DNA of 58,006 nt, from contig JAICWX010000011.1 in assembly GCA_025934635.1 (NCBI GenBank), positions 1 through 58,006 of the forward strand, given 5' to 3'. Position 1 is the first letter of the stretch, and each line of letters opens with the position of its first letter. The position numbers were made by a program, and so were the translations under genes. The notes beneath the pieces are model-generated. The model searched no databases, was not told the DNA's origin, and was given only the letters and a program-made list of their open reading frames with translations. Below are positions 9,169-17,959 of this stretch, piece after piece. The DNA is from Streptosporangiaceae bacterium. Lineage in GTDB: Bacteria; Actinomycetota; Actinomycetes; Streptosporangiales; Streptosporangiaceae.

Positions 9169-9743
9169 TTCGGGTCGCGGCCGGAGAGGGCTAGTGCCTT
9201 CTGGAACGCGGTCGCGTCGTCCTTGGTCTTCACTGGTTCGGCGAAGCCGTCGTACTGGCGGAAGAGCTCGGCCTGCTTGTTCACCGTGTCCTGGACGACT
9301 TCGGCGAGGGCGTCGGTGGCGTGATACTCCTGGCCGGTGGCGTGGGCCACGTCCCAGCCGTGCAGGGCCATCTCCATGATGAGCATGGCGCCGATGTCGG
9401 TGGCCGGGGTGGCGCTGCCCATCATGTCCCTGGTGCCTTCCCAGGCTTGCGGCTCGCTCCAGGCGTCGACCGCCTTCTTGATCTGCTTCGCGTAGTCCGC
9501 GCGGTAGCCCGGGTCGGCGGTGAAGTCCTTGCTCATCAGGTCCTCGGCGGCGCTCTCGCCGTGCGCCCGGCGCTCGGCCGAGTACGAGGTCCACAAGATC
9601 AGGTGGTTGAGCAGGGTCCGCAGGTCCCAGTCGCCGCACCCGCTGGGGTCATCGAGGCTCTTGGTGTCCGGGATGTTCTGCACCACCCGGGCCGCCTCGG
9701 CCGCGGCGTCGGCCATCTCCGCGCTGAGATTCGTCTTTTCCAT
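9165..9743 (-). CDS. TIGR03086-like DinB-fold metal-binding protein
   Basis: A 192-residue member of the DinB/maleylpyruvate-isomerase N-terminal superfamily, close to the actinobacterial TIGR03086 group. The pattern GDWDLRTLLNHLILW (about 43-57) carries the first metal-ligand His, and MALHGWDVAHATGQ (about 135-148) the C-terminal pair. Family members are four-helix metal proteins, some using mycothiol; the specific reaction here is unknown. The ATG at 9743 is chosen because upstream sequence in this frame has no family character. Divergent from the AraC gene at 9810, with 66 bases between them. Confidence 0.85.
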   Translation of the reverse strand: MEKTNLSAEMADAAAEAARVVQNIPDTKSLDDPSGCGDWDLRTLLNHLILWTSYSAERRAHGESAAEDLMSKDFTADPGYRADYAKQIKKAVDAWSEPQAWEGTRDMMGSATPATDIGAMLIMEMALHGWDVAHATGQEYHATDALAEVVQDTVNKQAELFRQYDGFAEPVKTKDDATAFQKALALSGRDPN

Positions 9744-9809
9744 GTCTTCGAGGCTATCGGGACCGGGGTTCTGCGGTCTTGAACAAACGCGACAGATTAG
9801 GCTTATGAC

Positions 9810-10652
9810 GTGCCAGAAGTCGCCGCCGGGACCATGGGTCGCGGCGTCCTGCGCCCGGATCTCGCGGCGGCTCATCTCCGGCTGGACCGGCACCAGCCAT
9901 CGGAGGCGCTGGCGCCGTTCGTGGAGTACTACTGGATCCCGCGCTGGGACCTTCGCGGCCAGCCGGCCTACGAGCAGGCGGTCCTGCCGCATCCCAACGT
10001 GCACCTGGCCTTCGAGGCGTCCGGAGCCGGGATCTTCGGCGTGGACCGCAGGCTCTTCACCCGGTCGCTGTCCGGGCTGGGCCTGGCGTTCGGCGTGCGG
10101 TTCCGGGCCGGCGGCTTCCGGCCGTTCTGGCAGGCGCCGATCTCCCAGCTGACCGACCGGGTCGTGCCGGCCGCGCGGATGTTCGGGTCGCGGGCGGAGA
10201 AGACGCGGCAGGCGATCATGCGCTCGGCTTGGGTCGGCGGCGAGCTGGACGAGGACGATGAGCGGATGATCGGGTTCGCGGAGTCGCTGCTGTGCTCGGT
10301 GCTGCCGGAGCGGGATCCGGTGGCCGAGGAGGTCGCCGCGCTGGTGTCGCGCATCACCGACGATCCCGGGCTGCGGCGAGTCGACGAGCTGTGTGCTGTC
10401 GCTGGCCTGTCGGCGCGCACGCTGCAGCGGCTGTTCGCCGACTACGTCGGGGTCAGTCCCAAGTGGGTGATGCGCCGGGCCCGGCTGCACGAGGCCGCGG
10501 AACGCGCCGACAGCGGCGAGCCGGTCGACTGGGCCTGCCTGGCCGCGGACCTCGGCTACGCCGACCAGGCCCACCTGACCCGGGACTTCACCGTCACCAT
10601 CGGGATCCCGCCGACCCGCTACGCCACGACCGCTGGCTCCCTGAACAGCTGA
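9810..10652 (+). CDS. AraC-family transcriptional regulator
   Basis: A 280-residue regulator with an N-terminal beta-rich sensor (about 1-165; ALAPFVEYYWIPRWDLRG and VLPHPNVHLAFEASGAG resemble the DUF6597-type domain) and a C-terminal AraC DNA-binding domain (about 185-275). The two helix-turn-helix motifs are visible around LCAVAGLSARTLQRLFADYVG and LAADLGYADQAHLTRDF. Start is GTG 9810; an ATG at 9834 is the alternative. It is divergent from the DinB-type gene, a likely target by position, and its 3' end overlaps the convergent AbiEi-like gene by 34 bases. The inducer is unknown. Confidence 0.88.
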   Translation: MPEVAAGTMGRGVLRPDLAAAHLRLDRHQPSEALAPFVEYYWIPRWDLRGQPAYEQAVLPHPNVHLAFEASGAGIFGVDRRLFTRSLSGLGLAFGVRFRAGGFRPFWQAPISQLTDRVVPAARMFGSRAEKTRQAIMRSAWVGGELDEDDERMIGFAESLLCSVLPERDPVAEEVAALVSRITDDPGLRRVDELCAVAGLSARTLQRLFADYVGVSPKWVMRRARLHEAAERADSGEPVDWACLAADLGYADQAHLTRDFTVTIGIPPTRYATTAGSLNS

Positions 10653-11737
10653 GGCTCCTCGCTGGTCCCGGCTGCTTCGCTGGCTCCGGCTTCGCTGGCG
10701 TCGGCTTTGCTGGCGTCGGCCTTGCTGGCGTCGGCCTTGCTGGCGTCGGCCTTGCTGGCGTCGGCCTTGCTGGCTCCGGCCGGGACGGTGCGGATGCTTT
10801 CTAGCCGCGGCCGGCCGCGGGCGCCTTCCAGGGCTTTCCTGATATCGCTGATGACCGCGGCCGGATCGCTCCGGAGCTGCCCGGGCGTGCAGCGGAGCAC
10901 AACGATCTGGTACCTGGCCATGCGCCGGCCGCGGGCGAGCGTGTCGGCGTGATCGTGCGGGGACAGGTGCCATTCCCGCGAGTCCACCTCGAGGGCGATG
11001 CCCAGCTCCGGCCACCAGCCGTCGGGCCGGGCGATGAAGGTCCCGTCGGTGGCGTAGAGCTCCGGGTTGAACAGCGGCATCGGCAGCCTCGCCTTGACCA
11101 GCAGGTCCTTGAGATCCGCCTCCGCGGTCGACCTGATCCCCTCCGCCACGTCCGCCAGCGCCATCCGGAACAAGGCCGAGCCGGCGTTCGGCCCTCCGGC
11201 CAGCTCCGCCGCGAGGTCCCCGACCTGGCAGCGCCCGCGCTGTACCGCGTCGGCCACGACCGCCCGGACGTCCCGGAGGCTGTCCATCCCGCGCACCGCA
11301 TCAGCGACGGCACGCGGCAGCGGGACGTACCATACTGGGCCGGCCTGCCAGATCCGTCCGGGCATCCGGACGGTGCGATGTAGCCGGACGAACCCCGCGT
11401 CGTGCCGCTGCCGGGTATCAGGTACCAGAACGTCAACCAGGTCCGGCACGAGCTTGCCGATGTGATGGCAGCGCAGCGCCGCTGGACCAGTGACCAGGCT
11501 GCCGTCGCCCGCGTACAGCAACGCGGCCATTTCCTGCTGAAGCGTGGTCGGCGTTCCTGTCATGGCCAGGTAGACGCCGGGCAGCAGCTTGCGCCAGGGT
11601 CCGCCAGGTCGGAGCCGGTGTCGCAGTGCGTTCGCAGACAAGCCTGCAGCCAGTGCCTGATGGCGCGCTATCACGTCAAGCTGCTGGCTGAGGATCTGGT
11701 CCAGCGCAGCTCGATCCAGCTGGGTCGTTCGGGTCAT
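10619..11737 (-). CDS. AbiEi-like N-terminal / DUF559-type C-terminal protein
   Basis: A 372-residue protein of a type common in actinobacteria, annotated as AbiEi-family antitoxin-like with a C-terminal DUF559 (Vsr-like nuclease fold). Seen: a winged-helix-like N-terminus (about 5-95; ALAAGLSANALRHRLRPGGPWRKLLPGVYL), a middle helical part, and the DUF559 segment ARPDGWWPELGIALEVDS followed by HADTLARGRRMARYQIVVLR (about 235-290), where E and D residues could form the nuclease centre. The last 45 residues are five exact SKADA repeats plus degenerate copies. No partner AbiEii toxin lies beside it, so it is either solitary or not a true antitoxin. ATG 11737 is preferred; the reading frame extends upstream without family character through a large inverted repeat. 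Confidence 0.75.
   Translation of the reverse strand: MTRTTQLDRAALDQILSQQLDVIARHQALAAGLSANALRHRLRPGGPWRKLLPGVYLAMTGTPTTLQQEMAALLYAGDGSLVTGPAALRCHHIGKLVPDLVDVLVPDTRQRHDAGFVRLHRTVRMPGRIWQAGPVWYVPLPRAVADAVRGMDSLRDVRAVVADAVQRGRCQVGDLAAELAGGPNAGSALFRMALADVAEGIRSTAEADLKDLLVKARLPMPLFNPELYATDGTFIARPDGWWPELGIALEVDSREWHLSPHDHADTLARGRRMARYQIVVLRCTPGQLRSDPAAVISDIRKALEGARGRPRLESIRTVPAGASKADASKADASKADASKADASKADASEAGASEAAGTSEEPQLFREPAVVA
10692..10781. repeat. 15-bp tandem repeat coding the SKADA tail
   Basis: Six consecutive 15-base units, with the consensus TTGCTGGCGTCGGCC (plus strand). The inner four units are identical and the first and last units are diverged. Read on the minus strand the array encodes SKADA pentapeptides at the end of the AbiEi/DUF559-like protein. 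Confidence 0.92.
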
Positions 11738-11800
11738 GTACGCATGATGAGCGCAGGGTACGACAAAAGCGCCACAGCAGCGACTATCACGCAACGAGGA

Positions 11801-11858
11801 ACCACCGCAATGTGGCGCTGCTGTTGTGCTAACCACTGCAGCGTCACATTGCGGTGGT
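11801..11858. repeat. Long inverted repeat, 21-bp arms
   Basis: Arms 11801-11821 and 11838-11858 match at 20 of 21 positions around a 16-base loop. It lies between the AbiEi-like gene (start 11737) and the end of rnj. There is no U-tract, so it may be a transcription barrier, a protein site or the footprint of a small mobile element. The gap 11738-12031 holds nothing else that I can support apart from the rnj terminator. Confidence 0.9.
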
Positions 11859-11999
11859 GGCGGGAGCACGGGGCTCGGGACACACGGGTGCATGTTGCGA
11901 GTGGGACTGGTGGTGCGGGTTCCGGGCGGGAGGGGGACCCAGACGGGCCGGGTGGCCGAGCCCGAGCGGGCAGGCCAGGGAAGGTGGGTCCGGAGGCGG

Positions 12000-12028
12000 A
12001 CCTGCCCGGGGCCGGGCCCCGGGCAGGT
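12000..12028 (-). terminator. Hairpin terminator of dapA-rnj
   Basis: A perfect 12-bp GC stem (12000-12011 with 12017-12028) and a five-base loop begin four bases after the rnj stop codon. No U-run follows, as is usual in actinobacteria. Confidence 0.85.
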
Positions 12029-12031
12029 GGG

Positions 12032-13717
12032 TCAGGCTTCTACTACTACGGGGATGATCATGGGGCGGCGGCGGTAGTTGTCGCTGACCCATTTGCCGAC
12101 GATGCGGCGGGCTAGCTGGCTGAGCTGGTGGGAGTCGACGATGCCGTCGGCGGCCGCGGCGACCAGGGCTTCCTCGATCTTCGGCAGGACCTCGCCGAAG
12201 GCGGCGTCGTCGATGCCGGATCCGCGGGCGTGGATCTCCGGGCCGGCCACCATCTTGCCGGAGCTGGAGTCGACCACGATCACGACCGAGACGAAGCCCT
12301 CGTCGCCGAGGATGCGGCGGTCCTTCAGCTGCGATTCGGTGACCTCGCCGACGGTGAGGCCGTCCACGTAGACGTAGCCGCACTGGACCTTGCCGGCCAC
12401 GCTGGCCTGGCCGCCGACCAGGTCGACGACCACGCCGTCCTCGGCGATCACGATGTTGTTATCGGGGACGCCGGCCTGGGAGGCGAGGTGGGCGTGCGCC
12501 CGCAGGTGCCGCCACTCGCCGTGGATCGGCATGAAGTTGCGCGGCCGGACCAGATTCAGCACGTAGAGCAGCTCGCCGGCCGGGGCGTGGCCGGACACGT
12601 GCACCAGCGCGGAGGCCTTGTGCACGACCCGGGCGCCGAGCCGGGTCAGCCCGTTGATCACCCGGTACACCGCCGTCTCGTTGCCCGGGATCAGCGAGGA
12701 GGCCAGGATGACGGTATCGCCCGCGGCGATCCTGATCGGGTGGTCGCGGCCGGCCATCCGGGACAGCGCCGACATCGGCTCGCCCTGCGAGCCGGTCGAG
12801 ATCAGCACCACGTCGCCGGGCGGCATCTCCTCGGCCTCGCGCAGCTCCACCAGGAGGCCGCCGGGGACTCGCAGGTAGCCGAGTTCCCGCGCGACGCCCA
12901 TGTTGCGGACCATGGACCGGCCCACGAAGGCGACCTTGCGCCGGTGCTTGACCGCGGCGTTGAGCACCTGCTGGACCCGGTGCACGTGGGAGGCGAAGCA
13001 GGCCACGATGATGCGCTGGGTGGTGTGGCTGAAGATCTCGTCGAGGACCGGCGCGATGTCGCGCTCCGAGGTCACCACGCCGGGTACCTCGGCGTTGGTC
13101 GAGTCGGCCATCAGCAGGTCGACGCCCTCGGTGCCGAGCCGGGCGAAGCCGGCCAGGTCGGTGAGCCGTCCGTCCAGCGGGAGCTGGTCCATCTTGAAGT
13201 CGCCGGTGTGCAGGACCACGCCCGCCGGGGTGCGGATGGCCACCGCCAGCGCGTCCGGGATCGAGTGGTTGACCGCGAAGAACTCGCACTCGAACGGGCC
13301 GAACGAGCTGCGGTCGCCCTCCACCACCTCGACGGTGGCCGGGTCCAGCCGGTGCTCGGCCAGCTTGCTCTTGACCAGGGCCAGGGTCAGCTTGGAGCCC
13401 ACCAGCGGGATGTCCTTGCGCTGCCGGAGCAGGTAGGGGACGGCGCCGATGTGGTCCTCGTGCGCGTGCGTGAGGACGAGCGCCTCGACCCGGTCCAGGC
13501 GCCCCTCCAGGTAGCCGAAGTCCGGCAGGATCAGGTCGACGCCAGGCTGGTCCGGGTCGGGGAACAGGACGCCGCAGTCCACGATGAGCAGGCGGCCCCG
13601 GTATTCGAAGACCGTCATGTTCCGGCCGATTTCCCCGAGCCCGCCGAGCGCGACGATGCGCAGGCCGTTGCGGGGAAGGCGGGCGGGCAGGGCGAGGTCG
13701 GGGTGCGGGTGACTCAA
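12032..13717 (-). CDS. rnj: Ribonuclease J
   Basis: A metallo-beta-lactamase-fold 5'-3' exo/endoribonuclease of 561 residues involved in mRNA turnover and rRNA maturation. Seen: GGLGEIGRNMTVFEY (about 27-41), the zinc motif HAHEDHIGAVPY (about 85-96), the beta-CASP region with STGSQGEPMSALSRM, a C-terminal HVSGHAPAGELL and MPIHGEWRHLRAHA. The start is a TTG at 13717 overlapping the dapA stop as TTGA; no better in-frame start is available before the conserved N-terminus. Translation therefore depends on dapA. The dapA-rnj pair is conserved in actinobacteria. Confidence 0.95.
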   Translation of the reverse strand: MSHPHPDLALPARLPRNGLRIVALGGLGEIGRNMTVFEYRGRLLIVDCGVLFPDPDQPGVDLILPDFGYLEGRLDRVEALVLTHAHEDHIGAVPYLLRQRKDIPLVGSKLTLALVKSKLAEHRLDPATVEVVEGDRSSFGPFECEFFAVNHSIPDALAVAIRTPAGVVLHTGDFKMDQLPLDGRLTDLAGFARLGTEGVDLLMADSTNAEVPGVVTSERDIAPVLDEIFSHTTQRIIVACFASHVHRVQQVLNAAVKHRRKVAFVGRSMVRNMGVARELGYLRVPGGLLVELREAEEMPPGDVVLISTGSQGEPMSALSRMAGRDHPIRIAAGDTVILASSLIPGNETAVYRVINGLTRLGARVVHKASALVHVSGHAPAGELLYVLNLVRPRNFMPIHGEWRHLRAHAHLASQAGVPDNNIVIAEDGVVVDLVGGQASVAGKVQCGYVYVDGLTVGEVTESQLKDRRILGDEGFVSVVIVVDSSSGKMVAGPEIHARGSGIDDAAFGEVLPKIEEALVAAAADGIVDSHQLSQLARRIVGKWVSDNYRRRPMIIPVVVEA

Positions 13718-14670
13718 GACGTCATCCCCGCCGTCCCGGGCAGCTTCACGCCGCCCGTGGCGAGGTCCAGCATCAGCTGCTGTCTTTCCGCCTCGGTCGC
13801 CGCCAGCAGCGGACCGCGGACCGCGCCGCCCGGCTGGCCGAGCAGGTCGAGCGCCGCCTTGGTCATCACCGCGCCCTGGTTGCGGAACAGCCCGTCGTAG
13901 ACCGGGATGAGCTCGTAGTGGAGCTGGCGGGCCCGGGCGACGTCGCCGGCCCCGAACGCGTCGATCATCTCGTGCAGCCGGTCCCCCACCACGTGGCCGA
14001 CCACGCTGACGAAGCCGACCGCGCCGAGGGCGAGCCACGGCAGGTTCAGCATGTCCGTGCCGCAGTAGTAGACGAGGTCGGTACGCGCCAGCACGTGCGA
14101 GGTGGCGGACGGATCGTCCTTGGCGTCCTTGACGCCGATGATCCGCGGGTGGGCCGCCAGCCGGACCAGGGTTTCCGTGGCCACCGCGGCACCGGTCCGG
14201 CCGGGGATGTCGTAGATGAGCACGGGCAGCCCGGTGGCGTCCGCGACCGCCGTGAAGTGAGCCTCGAGCGCGGGCTGGGGCGGCTTGCTGTAATACGGGG
14301 TGACCACCAGGAGCCCGTGGACGCCAGCTCGTTCGGCCGATCGGGCTAGCTCGATGGTGTGGGCGGTCACGTAGGTGCCGACCCCGGCCACCACCTTGGC
14401 CCGCGAGCCCACCGCGTCGAGCACCACCCGGAGCAGGCGCTCCTTTTCCGCGTCGGTCGTGGTGGGCGACTCGCCGGTGGTGCCGTTGATCACCAGGCCG
14501 TCGTTGCGCATATCCGTGACGAGATAGTCAGCGAGGCGGGCGGCCCCGTCGAAGTCGACGCTCCCGTCGGGGTTCATCGGGGTGATCATCGCTGTCACCA
14601 TCTGGCCGAACGGGGGGGTCTGGGGGGTTCGTCCCCCCGGGCCGACAGAGTGCGCCGGATTCGTCGTCAT
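13714..14670 (-). CDS. dapA: 4-hydroxy-tetrahydrodipicolinate synthase
   Basis: A 318-residue aldolase that condenses pyruvate with aspartate semialdehyde in the lysine/diaminopimelate pathway. Seen: MVTAMITPMNPDGSVDFDG (about 24-42), NGTTGESPTTTDAEK (about 62-76), the catalytic Tyr in LIYDIPGRTG (about 151-160) and the Schiff-base Lys in IIGVKDAKDDP (about 176-186). Start ATG 14670 gives about 20 extra residues before the barrel, which is common in actinobacteria. Its last codons overlap the TTG start of rnj. Upstream, a 12-bp hairpin isolates it from 14.7 kb onward. Confidence 0.95.
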   Translation of the reverse strand: MTTNPAHSVGPGGRTPQTPPFGQMVTAMITPMNPDGSVDFDGAARLADYLVTDMRNDGLVINGTTGESPTTTDAEKERLLRVVLDAVGSRAKVVAGVGTYVTAHTIELARSAERAGVHGLLVVTPYYSKPPQPALEAHFTAVADATGLPVLIYDIPGRTGAAVATETLVRLAAHPRIIGVKDAKDDPSATSHVLARTDLVYYCGTDMLNLPWLALGAVGFVSVVGHVVGDRLHEMIDAFGAGDVARARQLHYELIPVYDGLFRNQGAVMTKAALDLLGQPGGAVRGPLLAATEAERQQLMLDLATGGVKLPGTAGMTS

Positions 14671-14741
14671 ACCCGAACGCTACCCGCAACCAGGTGCCCA
14701 GAGTAGGCGGCTTACCGTCGCCCTGGTGAGAAATCCCGCCA

Positions 14742-14783
14742 CCCCCTGGCCCCCGCAGGGTTAGCGGTCAAGGGGCCAGGGGG
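14742..14783. terminator. 12-bp perfect hairpin upstream of dapA
   Basis: Arms 14742-14753 and 14772-14783 are exactly complementary with an 18-base loop. It lies in the gene-poor stretch 14671-15090, which otherwise shows only G-run/C-run pairs near 14610-14640 and 14810-14840 that could also fold. It could stop transcription coming from the small gene at 15091-15264 before dapA. Direction is not certain. Confidence 0.55.
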
Positions 14784-15090
14784 CCGAGGGGACGTGCTCC
14801 CCAGGGAGCGGGGGGAATCTGGGGGCGTCCCCCCGGCCCGGCTGAGAGCGGCCGACGTGGGCTCGGGGGTACCCACGTCAGCCGCCTTCACTAAAGGGAT
14901 CGTCCGGCGGAGCCGGAACGTTACACAGCTGGCGGCGCCGGGACTTCACCCGGCCGGCCCCGCCAGGGATGCCGGGTCGGCGAGGCGGGTGCGGGCACGC
15001 CGGCGAGGCGGGTGCAGAGCCGTGGCGGCCAAGAGGAACCACCGTTCCGGCAAGACCGCGGAGCTAGGCAAGACCGTGGAGCTAGGACCG

Positions 15091-15264
15091 TTAGTGCCGC
15101 TTAGCCGGAGGGTCCGCGAACCTGTCGTACAAGTCTTCTGCTCTCCGGCTGGTCTTGCTGCTCAGCCACCGTGTTTCAAGACCAACCGCCGACAGGAAAC
15201 CGTAAACGGCAACAACCGCCAGAACCACGACGATGACGTACATCCACCACATGGGTACCACCAT
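15091..15264 (-). CDS. Small single-span membrane protein
   Basis: From ATG 15264 the product is 57 residues: a hydrophobic stretch of about 25 residues near the N-terminus (MWWMYVIVVVLAVVAVYGFL) followed by a charged tail with SSKTSRRAEDLYDRFADPP. The frame is open further upstream to 15348, but that part is Arg/Gly/Pro-rich and lacks a clear ribosome site. A second possible start is the ATG at the MWWM. I do not recognise a family. The membrane-plus-charged-tail shape and the normal codon bias support a real gene. Confidence 0.5.
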   Translation of the reverse strand: MVVPMWWMYVIVVVLAVVAVYGFLSAVGLETRWLSSKTSRRAEDLYDRFADPPAKRH

Positions 15265-15434
15265 GACCTTACTGAAGATTCTTTCCCTACCCCCAGAAGG
15301 AGGCCGCACACCTGGACCGCGGAACGTTTTCACATCGCTGCCGGCCAAGGGTCAGCGGGCGAGAGATCGAAATCTGGCATGTTCGCTCCTGGGCACGAGG
15401 CACATGTTCGGAGCGCAGCGGGTATATCGGGCCT

Positions 15435-15830
15435 ATGGCACTGGCGCTCGCCTGGATAGGCGTGTTCCTGTCACTCACGGCCGTCGGCTGGGCCGCGCAG
15501 TGCGGTGTCCGCCTGTACCGTGCGTTCGCCGTGTCCCGCTCGCCGGCGGCGGTGCCGGGAGAGCCGATTGAGCGGCTGGGGGCAAACTTGTGCCGCCTGC
15601 GGAGGAAGCTCGAGGCAGCGGAGAACGACACGCTCACGCCTTTCAAGGCGGCGCGCGTGCAGGCGTTGCGCGACGCCTACCTGCATGTCTTGTCCGCTGC
15701 CTGCGTGCGGTTGGAGATCTCCCCGCCTGTGGCCCGCGGTAACGCCGCCGTGCCGTTGACTGAGATTTACCGCGCCGAGGCAGCGTTGCGGCAATGCGGT
15801 CTCGATGTCCGGCGGCAGGTCGCAGCCTGA
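15435..15830 (+). CDS. Hypothetical protein with N-terminal membrane anchor
   Basis: A 131-residue protein: one N-terminal hydrophobic segment (about 3-22), a short Pro-rich linker, and a helical, charged C-terminal domain (about 45-128) with the stretch NLCRLRRKLEAAENDTLTPF and a Cys/Leu-rich helix after it. The composition suggests a membrane-tethered coiled-coil-like domain. No enzymatic motif is visible and I cannot name the family. It is divergent from the small membrane gene at 15264 and convergent with the ABC ATPase gene, so it stands alone. Confidence 0.6.
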   Translation: MALALAWIGVFLSLTAVGWAAQCGVRLYRAFAVSRSPAAVPGEPIERLGANLCRLRRKLEAAENDTLTPFKAARVQALRDAYLHVLSAACVRLEISPPVARGNAAVPLTEIYRAEAALRQCGLDVRRQVAA

Positions 15831-15889
15831 GTTCCGGTCAAGCAGCCTGGTTCATCACCACCGTCCTTCGTGTCGTCCGGGACCCGGCC

Positions 15890-17068
15890 TCAGCGGCCGA
15901 GCGCCTGCCCGGTCTGCGCGTCGAACAGGTGCAGCTTGTGCGTGTCGAACCAGATGTCGAACGCGGCCCCCTCCTTCGCCCGGGTGGCCGGGTTGAGCCT
16001 GGCCACGAACGTGCCGCTGGAGTCCGGCGCATCCCCGCTGCCGACCTCCTGGGCCACCCGCTGCAGCTCGGCCGCCTGCGCGATGTCCGGCTTGGCCACC
16101 GGGAAGTAGGCGAAGACGTCGCTGCCCACCGACTCGAGGACGTCGGGTTTCACGTTCATGACGCCGCCCTGCTCCCGCTTGGCCTCTTCCACCAGCGCGG
16201 CGTCCTCGAAGTCCTCGGGCCGGATGCCGACGACGACGTCCCGGCCCGCCTTCTCCTGCTCCAGCAGGCGCACCCTCTCGGCCGGCAGCGTCACATCACC
16301 GAGCGGCCACTTCAGCATGCCGTCGGCGAGCTGGCCGGGCATGAAGTTCATCGACGGTGACCCGATGAAGCCGGCCACGAACAGGTTGGCCGGGTAGTCG
16401 TAGAGCTCCTGCGGGCTCCCCACCTGCTGCTTCACGCCGAGCCGCATCACCAGGATCCGGTCGCCGAGCGTCATCGCCTCGGTCTGGTCGTGGGTGACGT
16501 AGATGGTGGTCACCGCCAGCTGCTGCTGTAGCCGGGCGACCGTGGTCCGCATCTGCACGCGCAGCTTGGCGTCCAGGTTGGACAGCGGCTCGTCCATGAG
16601 GAACGCCTGCGGGTCCCGCACGATGGCGCGGCCCATGGCGACCCGCTGGCGCTGGCCGCCGGACAGGTTGACCGGCTTGCGGTCCAGGTGATCGTTGAGC
16701 TCGAGCAGGTCGGCGGCTTCCTTGACCTTGCGGTCGATCTCGTCCTGCGGCACCTTGGCTAGCTTGAGCGGGAACGCCATGTTCTGCCGCACGGTCATGT
16801 GCGGGTACAGCGCGTAGGTCTGGAAGACCATCGCGATGTCGCGCTCCTTGGGACCCAGCAGGTTCACGACCTTGCCGTTCATCTTCAGTTCGCCGTCGCT
16901 GATGTCCTCCAGGCCGGCGATCATGTTCAGCGCGGTCGACTTGCCGCAGCCGGACGGCCCGACGAACACGATGAACTCGCCGTCGGCGATGTCCAGGTCC
17001 AGCGCCTTGACCGCCTCGGTCCCGTCCGGGTACCGCTTGGTGACCTTGTCGAGTGTGATGGTGGCCAT
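15890..17068 (-). CDS. Sugar ABC transporter ATP-binding protein (UgpC/MsmK/MsiK type)
   Basis: A 392-residue CUT1-type ATPase that powers carbohydrate import. Seen: Walker A GPSGCGKST (about 37-45), Q-loop FQTYALYPHMTV, signature LSGGQRQRVAMGRA (about 135-148), Walker B FLMDEPLSNLD, switch His in VTHDQTEA, and C-terminal OB-fold regulatory domains (about 240-390; VVGIRPEDFED). It ends the operon lipoprotein - permease - permease - ATPase with eight bases to the preceding permease. Many actinobacteria use one shared MsiK for several importers; here a dedicated ATPase is encoded in the operon, although it might also serve others. Confidence 0.93.
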   Translation of the reverse strand: MATITLDKVTKRYPDGTEAVKALDLDIADGEFIVFVGPSGCGKSTALNMIAGLEDISDGELKMNGKVVNLLGPKERDIAMVFQTYALYPHMTVRQNMAFPLKLAKVPQDEIDRKVKEAADLLELNDHLDRKPVNLSGGQRQRVAMGRAIVRDPQAFLMDEPLSNLDAKLRVQMRTTVARLQQQLAVTTIYVTHDQTEAMTLGDRILVMRLGVKQQVGSPQELYDYPANLFVAGFIGSPSMNFMPGQLADGMLKWPLGDVTLPAERVRLLEQEKAGRDVVVGIRPEDFEDAALVEEAKREQGGVMNVKPDVLESVGSDVFAYFPVAKPDIAQAAELQRVAQEVGSGDAPDSSGTFVARLNPATRAKEGAAFDIWFDTHKLHLFDAQTGQALGR

Positions 17069-17076
17069 GCCGCCTC

Positions 17077-17958
17077 CTATCCCTTAACCGCGCCTGAGGT
17101 CAGGCCGGCGACGATACGACGCTGGAAGAACAGGGTGAACAGGACGATCGGGATCGTGATGATCACGGCGGCCGCCGCGATCGACCCGATCGGGAAGGTG
17201 AAACTCGATACGCCGGTGAAGAAGCCCATGGCCGCCGGGGCGGTGCGCGCCGCGTTGGTGGACGTCAGCGAGATGGCGAACAGGAAGTCGTTCCAGCAGA
17301 ACATGAACACGAGGATCGACGTGGTGGCGATGCCGGGCAGGGCCAGCGGCGCGATCACGCTCAGGAAGATCTGCCGCTGCGACGCCCCGTCGACCTTGGC
17401 CGCCTTCTCCAGGTCCCAGGGGATCTCGCGGAAGAACGCCGACAGCGTGTAGATGGCCAGCGGCAGCGAGAACGCCAGGTACGGGATGATCAGCCCCGGC
17501 CAGGTGTTGAACAGGCCGATCGCCCGCTCGATGTTGAACAGCGGGTTGACCAGCGAGATCGCCGGGAACATGGCGATCATCAGCGACACCCCGATAAGCA
17601 CGCTCTTGCCGGGGAAGTTCAGCCGCGCGATGGCGTAGGCCGCCATCGTGGCGAGGACCACCGAGATCACGGTGGCGATCACGCCGATCCCGATCGAGTT
17701 GAGCAGCGGCTCGACGAACGCCGAGCCGTGGAAGATCCCGGTGAAGTTCGACAAGGACCACTTTTCCGGCCAGAAGCTGCCGTCGGACAGGGTGGTCGGG
17801 TCCTTGAACGCCAGGGCGATCAGCCACCAGATGGGGAACAGCGTCCAGGCGATCACGATTACGTTGATGGCCGCCCAGTTGGTCTTCTGCCGGGCCGGCA
17901 TGGCCGGACGGGCCGTGCGCGCCGCCGTTCTGGCGGCAGGGGTTGCTACCGCGGTCAT
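17077..17958 (-). CDS. Carbohydrate ABC transporter permease (MalG type)
   Basis: A 293-residue inner membrane subunit with about six spans. The EAA loop that contacts the ATPase is seen as [20 protein letters not shown] (about 189-208), and the C-terminus [14 protein letters not shown] is the signature ending of MalG-like permeases. It starts one base after the MalF-type gene ends, so the two are tightly co-translated. The substrate is probably an oligosaccharide, given the divergent GH13 gene; this is inference. Confidence 0.93.
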   Translation of the reverse strand: MTAVATPAARTAARTARPAMPARQKTNWAAINVIVIAWTLFPIWWLIALAFKDPTTLSDGSFWPEKWSLSNFTGIFHGSAFVEPLLNSIGIGVIATVISVVLATMAAYAIARLNFPGKSVLIGVSLMIAMFPAISLVNPLFNIERAIGLFNTWPGLIIPYLAFSLPLAIYTLSAFFREIPWDLEKAAKVDGASQRQIFLSVIAPLALPGIATTSILVFMFCWNDFLFAISLTSTNAARTAPAAMGFFTGVSSFTFPIGSIAAAAVIITIPIVLFTLFFQRRIVAGLTSGAVKG

Positions 17959-17959
17959 C

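Noticed and set aside
10692..10781. Six short tandem units considered as a CRISPR array
   Set aside because: Units are 15 bases, adjacent without spacers, and in frame within a coding sequence.
12128..13900. Long plus-strand frame opposite rnj
   Set aside because: Same antisense artefact; RNase J motifs are complete on the minus strand.
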